Positions 1 to 7,971 of a stretch of 64,000 bases of DNA are shown piece by piece (positions within the stretch are counted from its first letter, which is position 1; each line of letters starts with the position of its first letter). The DNA is taken from positions 1,178,001-1,242,000 of the forward strand of contig NZ_OZ034691.1 of assembly GCF_964026725.1 (NCBI RefSeq), read 5' to 3'. The position numbers were made by a program, and so were the translations under genes. Under the pieces are notes generated by a model, which was given only the letters and a program-made list of their open reading frames with translations, ran no database searches and was not told where the DNA came from. This DNA is from Wolbachia endosymbiont (group B) of Germaria angustata. Lineage in GTDB: Bacteria; Pseudomonadota; Alphaproteobacteria; Rickettsiales; Anaplasmataceae.

Positions 1-265
1 AATCCCTCATTGGTAGTAGCTAAGGCGGTGTGTCTTTGTTGACTTATAACCTACATGAAGGCCTTTTGACAATCTCAATATCCATACCATATTCTTCCTT
101 TATATGATTTTTAAATTTTCTCCTTGGTATCCCATCACATTTTTTTAACTATAGTATATTTTTTTCTTACTTTCCTGTATGATACTCTGGAATAGCTTTC
201 TATTCTTGTCCATTCCCTTTGACTTAGGTCTGCTGGATGCTTTTTTCTCATCTTTACCCAGTACT
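1..265 (-). pseudogene. Degenerate IS5-family transposase remnant
   Basis: Read on the minus strand, an ATG near 249 opens a segment resembling the N-terminus of IS5-family transposases (HPADLSQREWTRIESY). After a stop codon and a large internal deletion, a second block (HIKEEYGMDIEIVKRPSCRL, then VNKDT in another frame) resembles the C-terminal half. Several stops and frame changes make it non-functional. The family assignment rests on remembered motifs, not an alignment. The remnant may extend beyond the left edge of the window. Confidence 0.4.
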
Positions 266-290
266 AAAACTTTAGGTATTATAGCCTTTT

Positions 291-457
291 ACTAATCCCT
301 GGACAAGCTCTAGCTTCGGTTCTCTAATTGCATACAAGTCAATAATAATTTTTTTTGTATCATGAAAAATATTTTCTGATGTAAAATTCAGCTCTAATAC
401 AACCTTTTATTTACTATCATGTTGTTTTGTTCAATCAAAGAGTGCCTTATCGGCAAC
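291..457 (-). pseudogene. Unidentified degenerate coding remnant
   Basis: One minus-strand frame reads as protein-like sequence with two internal stop codons. It includes a segment reading ELNFTSENIFHDTKKIIIDL and then YAIREPKLELVQGL. Amino-acid usage is coding-like, but there is no intact ORF and I do not recognise the family. It lies between the IS5-like remnant and the IS110-family element, so it is most likely debris of an inactivated gene. Confidence 0.22.
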
Positions 458-507
458 TAAAAACTAGTACTAAATTTCTAATTAACCCCTTTTAAATTAG
501 TGTAGCC

Positions 508-566
508 AATGAATATGTGGATAAATACGCCTACACACATTTAAAGTATTTATCCACATATTCATT
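508..566. repeat. Perfect 21-bp inverted repeat (hairpin)
   Basis: The 21-nt arm at 508-528 is the exact reverse complement of 546-566, with a 17-nt spacer. The stem is AT-rich and could form in RNA or DNA. It sits 264 nt beyond the stop codon of the IS110-family transposase. It could mark an element boundary, a bidirectional terminator without a clear U-tract, or a small palindromic repeat. The symmetry is seen directly; the role is unknown. Confidence 0.7.
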
Positions 567-599
567 AAGCTTATAAAAACTAAGGTATCATTTTTTCCC

Positions 600-829
600 C
601 CATAGCCTTAATGATTTTATATAAGTTAAAATAGCACGCTTCCATGGTTCTCTCCGCGGTCTGATATGGCTAGTTTATATTTTAGCCAAGCCGCACTATA
701 CTTGTTAGGCGGAAGTGGACGGCAACATGTAAACTACGAAGTCTATGCTTCAACCGGAGCTCTTGCTTATCCCTTCCATCGGCATTGCTATCTTTACTTT
801 ACATAAAATTATCTACTTTTTTGCATTTA
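600..829 (-). ncRNA. Candidate bridge-type ncRNA region downstream of IS110-family transposase
   Basis: About 230 nt of non-coding sequence follow the transposase stop. It is more GC-rich than the surroundings and contains short self-complementary segments, for example GGCTA/TAGCC and CCGC/GCGG near 660-715. IS110-family recombinases are guided by a non-coding RNA encoded in a non-coding end, and in the IS1111 subgroup this lies downstream of the recombinase gene. The position therefore fits, but no fold or target match was computed. Confidence 0.25.
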
Positions 830-1846
830 TTAGTAACAAAATTCTGTTTTGTTAACCAACATTTTATGCATGATTACAGACAACTTACGTGCTACAGCAA
901 CAATTGCTTTTTTCATACCCTTCTTTTTTGCAATCCTTAATCCCCAACTCCTCAATTTAAATGTCCTTTTACATTTTACTAGTAAGACTTGTGCAGCTTC
1001 GTACAGCATATTCCTACATTCTACTGGTCCCATTTTTGATATACTTCCATGCCTATCAATCTCTCCAGAAGCGTATTGTCTTGGGCTCAACCCCATATAG
1101 GCTCCAACTGTATAAGATGTTTCAAACCTATACGGATCATCTATTGCAGCTTTATATGTCATTGCTACTATAATACCAACTCCTGGTACAGTAGTTAATA
1201 ATTTACAATCCTCGTCTTTTTTGCCTTGCTCTGAAAGTATTTTATCAAGCTTTCCTATTGATTCTTCTATTGTTTCTAAGCTATGTACTAATGCTTCAAT
1301 TGAATTCTTGCTAATTTCATCTAGCTCATTAATTATTTCCTGCACTTTTAAAGCGAAACTTGCAGATCTGGAACGCTGATCAACTTTTATCCCGTGTATT
1401 TTCAATAACCCTCTTATTGTTCCCTCAATTTTCTTTCTGCTACATATTAATTGTCTTCTGCTCCCAAGCACCACTTTAATCTGGCAAGCTTCGTCTGATT
1501 TTACTAATACCTCTTTAAATAGCCCAGCTCTCATCATCTGTGCTATACCTCTTGCATCATTTTTATCATTCTTATTGATTCTTGCAGATAATGCTGCTGC
1601 CATATGCCTTGCATCCACACAAGTTACTGGTAATCCAAAATTTCTCAGCTCTTTGCACATTGATATTGATAGTTGTCCACTTTCTATTCCTATGGATTCG
1701 TATCCTTTGCTTTGGTCAAGCAGGTACTTAGCTATTGCGTCACTTTTGCTTGCAACAACTTCTTCTTTAACAATTTTTCCTTTCTCATCAACGATACTAA
1801 TAAAAGTTTCTTTGAGTGAGACATCTAATCCGCTATAATACTTCAT
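830..1846 (-). CDS. IS110-family transposase (DEDD recombinase)
   Basis: The N-terminal RuvC-like DEDD domain shows GLDVS near the start, GIES, and NKNDKNDARGIA. The C-terminal Tnp_20-type domain carries LLTTVPGVGIIVAMTY and GAYMGLSPRQYASG, where the family's catalytic serine lies. The frame is open to 1897, but I prefer the ATG at 1846 (MKYYSGLDVS, 338 aa). It is preceded by AGGAG at good spacing and matches where the family begins. The protein looks complete. It is clearly different from the 448-aa IS110 transposase found twice elsewhere in the window. It lies just past the 3' end of the OTU protease gene in the same orientation. Confidence 0.85.
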   Translation of the reverse strand: MKYYSGLDVSLKETFISIVDEKGKIVKEEVVASKSDAIAKYLLDQSKGYESIGIESGQLSISMCKELRNFGLPVTCVDARHMAAALSARINKNDKNDARGIAQMMRAGLFKEVLVKSDEACQIKVVLGSRRQLICSRKKIEGTIRGLLKIHGIKVDQRSRSASFALKVQEIINELDEISKNSIEALVHSLETIEESIGKLDKILSEQGKKDEDCKLLTTVPGVGIIVAMTYKAAIDDPYRFETSYTVGAYMGLSPRQYASGEIDRHGSISKMGPVECRNMLYEAAQVLLVKCKRTFKLRSWGLRIAKKKGMKKAIVAVARKLSVIMHKMLVNKTEFCY

Positions 1847-1955
1847 GAGACTGCTCCTACTGTAAAAGTTTAAATTATCTTTGAAGAACCAATTCATTGA
1901 ATTTGTTACTTCGTGCTAAAATAATGGAGTATGTCTCTCCACCATTTAATAGCAA

Positions 1956-3506
1956 TTACAGTATGTAAACTCTAAGATTATACCTATAGTGGAAATTCAT
2001 GAAAACGCCTACCATAAATCCATGATGTGCTGCTTCACGTGCACTATTATCATAGACTACTGATCCTACATACTCAGAATGAACGTTATTAATTTTTTCA
2101 AGAACTTTTTTTAAAGACCTGCTAACTGTTTGCGCATCAGAATCAGATAGCTTCGCTATATCACCTTCCGGATTATTCCATATTCCTTTTTCTATTTCAT
2201 AAAATTCCTTGCTAGTAGCAGAATCAAGTATCTCTTTAGCTTCCATATTAACAAAAATATCACCCTTTCCTTTATAGATCTGTACTAATCTAGATTTTAT
2301 TCTATCTTGAATTTCATTCTTAATATTTAGGATCTCATTCTCAACATCCCGATCTCTAATCTTACTCCTATCTATATTCTTTCTTAATATGTTCTCCAAC
2401 TCATTAACAGTAAACTGATGGCCACGCTTACCTTCTGAAATGGAAAATAAATCTATATTATTAATAGCATCTTCAGCATTTCCAATTTGACCATTTTTAA
2501 CAATAGCTACTTTTAAAGTTTTTGAAGTATCAAAACTAAAATAAATCTTTTTAATATTTAACTTTTCTGCAATTTTTATATCTGGCAAAGTAGAAAAGCT
2601 CCCTAGGAAGAAGTGTGTAAAAAATCCTGCTTTTTCTACAGAGTGTAAATAAGATGGAATCTGATCCACAAATGACTGAAATCTCGGTTCAAAAGATTTA
2701 AAATCCTCATCTTGCTGGCTTATACCAACTTCTTTACTTGCTTCCTCTATCAATAACTGTATTAACTCAAAGTCTTGTGGTCTTACTTTACCCATGACTC
2801 TTTTTAAGCCTTTTGCAAGCTCTTTATCATTATCAATAATATTCCTCTCAAGACCAAAATTATAATGGTTTCGTTTACCTGGTGCACCAACATGAAATAA
2901 CTGTATTTGAGTATTTCCATTACCATATTGAGTTTCAACCTCACCAGAAACACTAATCGTTGCGCTAAGCATTCCACTCATTGCTCTTATTTCAGGTTCA
3001 CCTCCCCAAGTATCAGGGTTCCTCATGTTTTCCAAGTAACGCTCAAAATCACCTTCAACAAAATCTCTGAACTCATTTCTATAAGAACTTATGTGATCAA
3101 CTACTCGATTACGAAATACGTTTCTTACTAAATTTGCAAATGTATCATCATAATTCGCAGCACCTAAATTCCGAACCAAACCTCTAATATGATCTAAATT
3201 TTGGGTTACAGTTCCATCATTTCCAAATAGTACTTCATACCTTTGTCGAAATAAAGCATCGTCGTTTCTGACGGGTATTAAGTAAGCCATAGTAACAGAC
3301 CAAAATAAGCAACTACCGTCTCCTGGAACATCGATTCTCTTAACCTGACTTCCACTTTCGGAATCAACATCAGATCTACGATAACGCTTAAGTTGATAAA
3401 ATTCTTTAGCTTGCTCTATATATTGTATTTGATCCGATAATTCGGTAATCTTTGAATTAACGCCTTCTTTTTTTAGGTGATCTGTTAGATATTGTGTCTT
3501 AAACAT
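1956..3506 (-). CDS. OTU-domain cysteine protease (putative deubiquitinase effector)
   Basis: The 516-aa protein has an OTU catalytic core in its first 220 residues: the cysteine box VPGDGSCLFWSV (Asp63, Cys66), the mid-domain motif TWGGEPEIRAMS near 167-178, and the histidine box KRNHYNF (His214). OTU proteases cleave ubiquitin chains, and in intracellular bacteria such proteins act on host ubiquitin; a host-directed role here is inferred. The remaining 300 residues are not recognised and are mostly charged and helical. No signal peptide is seen. The start is supported by an AGGGGG stretch upstream of the ATG. The stop lies close to an IS110-family element, so the C-terminus might be altered by the insertion. 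Wolbachia phage regions are known to carry OTU-like genes. Confidence 0.8.
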   Translation of the reverse strand: MFKTQYLTDHLKKEGVNSKITELSDQIQYIEQAKEFYQLKRYRRSDVDSESGSQVKRIDVPGDGSCLFWSVTMAYLIPVRNDDALFRQRYEVLFGNDGTVTQNLDHIRGLVRNLGAANYDDTFANLVRNVFRNRVVDHISSYRNEFRDFVEGDFERYLENMRNPDTWGGEPEIRAMSGMLSATISVSGEVETQYGNGNTQIQLFHVGAPGKRNHYNFGLERNIIDNDKELAKGLKRVMGKVRPQDFELIQLLIEEASKEVGISQQDEDFKSFEPRFQSFVDQIPSYLHSVEKAGFFTHFFLGSFSTLPDIKIAEKLNIKKIYFSFDTSKTLKVAIVKNGQIGNAEDAINNIDLFSISEGKRGHQFTVNELENILRKNIDRSKIRDRDVENEILNIKNEIQDRIKSRLVQIYKGKGDIFVNMEAKEILDSATSKEFYEIEKGIWNNPEGDIAKLSDSDAQTVSRSLKKVLEKINNVHSEYVGSVVYDNSAREAAHHGFMVGVFMNFHYRYNLRVYIL

Positions 3507-3694
3507 AAAGCCCCCTTCATTACATTATACCAAATCCACTATTTATTATCAGAGATATCAACAATATAAGCTATTTTTACCTGCATACTAACTTGGATAT
3601 ATAACATTTATATTATAATGCAACGCCTTTTTGACAGAAGCTAAAGTAGTAACAAGAAACCATCACCTGTTTTATAGAATTGCCTTATAATACC

Positions 3695-4951
3695 TTAATT
3701 GCCCAACCCTAATTGCTCACATGCTTTGCTTAATTTAACCTCAGTCAAGCTAGTAAACCCTTCAGCTGTAGACTTACCGTATGATAAAAATTTATTTAAT
3801 GAATCAATATCTCTTTGCTCTAACACAGATCGTATATACTCCGCTTGCCTAGAATCCATAAATTCTTTAATTTGATCAGAATTAGCCTTATCTAATATTG
3901 CCCATACCGGTTCCATGTAATTTTGATTTACCCAAGGTACTAATAAACTTGTAACAAGAAAGCAAGATCTATTACAAACTTCTTCCTTCAGCACATAAGT
4001 ACGATGGCTATCAAATCCCTCCTTTCTCCACATATGCATGAAAAGCTTTGCACCTTCACCAGCATAATATGAGCTGTTTTCTGTTTTTATATAGTGTAGC
4101 CAGACAAGATATTTATCTTCTGAAACATTACTTGGTTTCAAATAGTCAAACAATGCTTGAAATTGATCAAAGCGAAGTGCACCCTGTAGCGTGTTTAGAC
4201 TACCATAATAACCATTTTCAGCTAAGTCTCTTTTTAGAAGTTCTGGATATTTATCAGGACTTATTTGACTAAAATAAAACTCGAATATTTCAGGATAACT
4301 ATTACAACGGTTCCCTGCTACATATACTGCTGTCTTCATCAAGATTTCATCCTTTTTCTGTTCGCTCATCTCACTTTCAGGTAATGATTTTATTTTATTC
4401 CAGAAGAATTCCACTGCCTGCTCTTGCTTAAGACTCACAGCACATTTAAGCCCGTACTCATATGGATGACAGCCATCTAAATTTAGTTTAGAGATGTAAC
4501 CACTAACAAAATGTGACCAAAAAACTATTAAAAGGTTGCCTCCTAGAGTCTTAACTAAGTGACCATACTCCAACAGACTGCTCTTACCTTGAGCTGATAG
4601 TTTATTTTTTCTCTCTTCAAATAGAGCAATAATATCTTCTTCCAGGCAATAACGACAGGCAATCTCATATCTTTTATCAGTACTAAAAGGACTATTTGAA
4701 TTTTGCACAATCAATTTTTTACCTACCATTTGCCTATCAAGCTTAACTCCGTGTAAATTGTCTACTTTTTTCCAACAATCCTCGCTAGACAATACCTGTG
4801 CAAGAAAATTACGTCCTTTCTTGCCACTTTTTTGGTGCAGACGCCAATTTGCATAGCACCAGCGTTCAATTTGAAAAAGCTTAGATGCTCTATGGGGATC
4901 ATCCTCTTTAATAGACGAAAACAAAACTTTTGGAATATCTGAACGCAACAT
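3695..4951 (-). CDS. Hypothetical helical protein, 418 aa
   Basis: No family recognised. The frame is open from a GTG at 4957, but the ATG at 4951 (MLRSDIPKVL) has an AAGG upstream and is the likelier start. The sequence is rich in aromatic residues and cysteine and appears to be a chain of helical hairpins (for example DKYPELLKRDLAENGYYGSL and FDQFQALFDYLKPSNVSEDK), reminiscent of eukaryote-like repeat proteins. It is not a clear ankyrin or TPR match. No signal peptide or membrane segment is evident. It lies 188 nt upstream of, and parallel to, the OTU protease gene, so the two could be co-transcribed. A role as a host-directed protein is a guess from this company. Confidence 0.6.
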   Translation of the reverse strand: MLRSDIPKVLFSSIKEDDPHRASKLFQIERWCYANWRLHQKSGKKGRNFLAQVLSSEDCWKKVDNLHGVKLDRQMVGKKLIVQNSNSPFSTDKRYEIACRYCLEEDIIALFEERKNKLSAQGKSSLLEYGHLVKTLGGNLLIVFWSHFVSGYISKLNLDGCHPYEYGLKCAVSLKQEQAVEFFWNKIKSLPESEMSEQKKDEILMKTAVYVAGNRCNSYPEIFEFYFSQISPDKYPELLKRDLAENGYYGSLNTLQGALRFDQFQALFDYLKPSNVSEDKYLVWLHYIKTENSSYYAGEGAKLFMHMWRKEGFDSHRTYVLKEEVCNRSCFLVTSLLVPWVNQNYMEPVWAILDKANSDQIKEFMDSRQAEYIRSVLEQRDIDSLNKFLSYGKSTAEGFTSLTEVKLSKACEQLGLGN

Positions 4952-5232
4952 AGCCACTACCTTAATTAATTAGATTATCAATTACATTTTAAGTATAGTA
5001 TTCTATCTTTAAAACTTGTCAATCATTATTGTAGAAAATTTTCTAACCCAAAGTAGTTTTAGGCAAAAGTCTCTTAAGAAGGTCGGTACGGGATTTTTCT
5101 TTACCTTCAAATTCTGTTTTCATTATGAGTTTGCCTTAAATTCCTCCTTAAGAAAATTAGTATTAATCTAACAACGTATTTTACTAATAGCTTAAATAAT
5201 ATAGCCATTTTCAGTGCTCAAAACTAGGGACG

Positions 5233-5434
5233 GTGAGAACAATTTTTCTTGGAATCAGTTGGTCTACCGCTAGATCCGTGCGAACTTTTTTATATGGTAA
5301 TTTCATTGTACGCTAAAATCAACTATATTAGCCTACTTTAGCCATGTTTACATACGAACTGTTTTGTATAACTTTGTTACAACAATTTCACATTCTTATT
5401 TACACAACGCCGCTTTTGTTTAAATTGTTCTCAC
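5233..5434. repeat. 202-bp segment bounded by perfect 13-bp inverted repeats
   Basis: GTGAGAACAATTT at 5233-5245 is the exact reverse complement of AAATTGTTCTCAC at 5422-5434. The interior is non-coding. Size and structure resemble a miniature inverted-repeat element or the ends of an internally deleted IS. No flanking direct repeat is obvious. The ends do not match the terminal repeats of the other IS elements in this window. Confidence 0.45.
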
Positions 5435-5642
5435 AAAGGTAGGTACTTTCTTGTGATTTTTGGAAAGAGTAAATGATCAAACTCCTTATAATACTAATTA
5501 GTATGGTCTTTTCATTAAATTTATCCTCTCAAAAAGACTGTGCTTTATCCATCTACTTTAATAGTATCATAATATTTTACACCTAAACTTATTCTATAAA
5601 AATTCACAATAGGAATTAGTAAATAAATTATGTTTAAATCAA

Positions 5643-5671
5643 TTGAACTTATGACATATAGCACATACAAT
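5643..5671 (+). promoter_or_regulatory. Candidate sigma-70-type promoter of the collagen-like cassette
   Basis: TTGAAC at 5643-5648 and TACAAT at 5666-5671 are separated by 17 nt and lie about 35 nt upstream of the ATG at 5706. Each box matches the consensus at most positions. This is a pattern match only, in AT-rich DNA. Confidence 0.4.
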
Positions 5672-5705
5672 ATATTATCTGTTTATTTTAGTAGGGGATA
5701 TAGGT

Positions 5706-7928
5706 ATGTTTAGTTCAAAGCAGGCAGTACAATATAATTTATTTGGTAGTAACGGCCTTGAAGGCATTTCATCTTGTGAATTTGCACATTTTCCTGAAGA
5801 GGTATTTGAGATTAGCAGTGAAGAAAATCAAATAATAGATAGTTTAGGAAGCAAAATAGAAAATCTACAACAGGAAAATTTTGATCTTAAAAAAAATGTA
5901 GAGTTACAAAAACACTATAAGAAAGGAGTAGAAGAGTATTACGAAGAAGTAAGTGAACTTACCAGAGAAATGCAAACCCTAGAAGGAAAAATTAAAAAGC
6001 TTGAAGTTAAATTACAAAAAAGGACGAGAAGTTTAACTGAAAATGATCAAGACATCGAACAGCTAAAACAGAAAGTAGAAATATTATTATTAGAAACTCA
6101 GAACAAAAGTGATGTAATTAAGAACTTAAATAACCAATTAAAAGAGGCAAAGAATGAAATTCAGTTAACAGACAAAATAAATGAAGAGTTACAGCAAAAA
6201 TTGGATTTGACTGAAGATGAGCTAAACAGAGTAAGAAAAGAAAGTACAGTGCTGATAAACAGTATAGAGGATTTGAAAGGTAATTATGAAAATCAGATAC
6301 TAGAAAAAAAGAAGGAACTTAACGATATAGGAGATCAATTGTGTATTTATTTATCGGAGTATAAAGAGCTGTTTGCAGAATTCAGTAGCCTGCAGAAGGA
6401 AAACGAGAATTTAAAACAGAAAAATTTCTATATCAGTAATGAAGTGTCTCTTGCAGATGAAATAAACAAAGAAAACGTAAGAAAAGAAACAGCAAGACCT
6501 CAGTCTATACATGAAGTAGAAACCAGGTGTACTAAAGATAATGATGATCAAGAACCAACCTGGCTACGTAGAGAAGGAGAAAATAATCAACATGATAAAA
6601 CAAATGAAGATAAAAACCTTGAAAATATCGATTTCGAGATTGGAGTATGGAATGAAGCTGATAATGAAAGTAGCGATGATCATAAATCAACTCGGCTATA
6701 TGGAAAAACAGAAAATTGTCTAACAAGTGAAGATAAAAATCTTGAAAATACCGATTTCCCGATTGAAGTATGGAATGGAACGGATAGTGAAAGTGAAGAT
6801 GAAGACAATGTTAGCCCTTGCCCTGATTATGATGAAAGTTTTGGTAGGCGTTACAGTCAACTATTCTACTATGCAGACATAATGCGCAAAGAAGATTCTT
6901 TTTCTTTAGCAAAAATAAAATTAAATGCAATAGAGATAAAAAAGTATGAAAGTATTTGGCAAAAAATAGATAAGATCCATGATGACCTGAATGTTTTGAA
7001 TAACCGTGGTAACGACGAAGATTATGAGAAGTGCGAAAAAGAATTTGATAAAGTTATAAGTGAAGCACTGGAACAAGGAATAATGTTCTCTTTTCCATAT
7101 AAATCTGATATATCCTTGGTAGATCGTATAGCTGACACATTGCAAAAGCTATATCTTTCTTACGATACTACTCGAATTTATGAATTTTTAGACAAAAAAA
7201 AGGTATTGCAGATAATATCAGAAGGTGCATTTTTAAATAGATTTAGCAATGAAAAGCATGAAGATATAGTAAACGTAATTTGTTCAGATAAAGATACCTT
7301 AGATCAGCGAAAAGCAAACCTTTCAAAGCTGAAGGAGTTAGCACTTGAAAGTATTATGAATAAAAGTGAGCAAATTGATGAATATGACTTTGAACTAGAA
7401 ATAGATAATGGATATTTTTGTATAGGTTATCCACAAAATAGTACTATTGAAGTTGCAAGGGTATTTGAGAATGAAGAAGCTAAAGGTTTGAATCTAAACA
7501 TTGGTGTACTTCAAGTTGGAAAAAGTATAATTAGAGTTGAAAATATAGGAGGAAAGAGAAATTATACAGAGTTCTCGGGAGATATCATTGAAATGCCTTT
7601 TACTACCGAAATAGGAGAAGTCTGTATTCATATATGTCCTAGTGAGAAAGATAGTAATAAAATAGAGGTGAGGCTTGTCGATGAAGTCAGATTTAACAAG
7701 TTAGAGAATAAATCAAGTTTAGGGCAGAGTTGTCTGTTAGGTGGGAAAAGTGTTTTAGCAGCCATAGAAAATGGGTATTTCGAAAGAAATAGTAGTGTTT
7801 TTAAAGAGTTAGGTAAGACTATTAAACAGTCAGATTGTACAATGGGAAATCCATCTAGCTTTGTAGAAGAAGTTAATAGAAATCAATTACTCAAAGTAAA
7901 TGCAAGAGCATATTGTAGAGGATTGTGA
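5706..7928 (+). CDS. Large coiled-coil protein, first gene of the collagen-like cassette
   Basis: The 740-aa protein has no recognised family. Residues about 45-240 form a long heptad-like coiled coil rich in Glu, Lys and Leu. Residues about 277-365 hold two copies of an acidic repeat of roughly 43 residues: the first contains EDKNLENIDFEIGVWNEADN and the second EDKNLENTDFPIEVWNGTD. The C-terminal 180 residues are beta-rich (GYFCIGYPQNSTIEVARVF, GVLQVGKSIIRVENIGGKRN). There is no signal peptide or membrane segment. It is followed after 43 nt by the collagen-like gene, so the pair is probably an operon. It could be a scaffold or secreted effector; function is not established. Confidence 0.7.
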   Translation: MFSSKQAVQYNLFGSNGLEGISSCEFAHFPEEVFEISSEENQIIDSLGSKIENLQQENFDLKKNVELQKHYKKGVEEYYEEVSELTREMQTLEGKIKKLEVKLQKRTRSLTENDQDIEQLKQKVEILLLETQNKSDVIKNLNNQLKEAKNEIQLTDKINEELQQKLDLTEDELNRVRKESTVLINSIEDLKGNYENQILEKKKELNDIGDQLCIYLSEYKELFAEFSSLQKENENLKQKNFYISNEVSLADEINKENVRKETARPQSIHEVETRCTKDNDDQEPTWLRREGENNQHDKTNEDKNLENIDFEIGVWNEADNESSDDHKSTRLYGKTENCLTSEDKNLENTDFPIEVWNGTDSESEDEDNVSPCPDYDESFGRRYSQLFYYADIMRKEDSFSLAKIKLNAIEIKKYESIWQKIDKIHDDLNVLNNRGNDEDYEKCEKEFDKVISEALEQGIMFSFPYKSDISLVDRIADTLQKLYLSYDTTRIYEFLDKKKVLQIISEGAFLNRFSNEKHEDIVNVICSDKDTLDQRKANLSKLKELALESIMNKSEQIDEYDFELEIDNGYFCIGYPQNSTIEVARVFENEEAKGLNLNIGVLQVGKSIIRVENIGGKRNYTEFSGDIIEMPFTTEIGEVCIHICPSEKDSNKIEVRLVDEVRFNKLENKSSLGQSCLLGGKSVLAAIENGYFERNSSVFKELGKTIKQSDCTMGNPSSFVEEVNRNQLLKVNARAYCRGL

Positions 7929-7971
7929 TAGTTGCCATATATTGCAGATATAAAAACTAAGAGGAGCGAAG

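Larger units (their letters stand above)
4952..5705. other. Long intergenic region between divergent genes
   Basis: About 750 nt without a convincing gene. It contains the IR-bounded segment at 5233-5434, described separately. There is also a tiny minus-strand ORF (about 5047-5124, beginning MKTEFEGKEKSRTDLLKR, 26 codons) that may be gene debris. The right part should hold the promoter of the plus-strand cassette starting at 5706. Confidence 0.5.
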
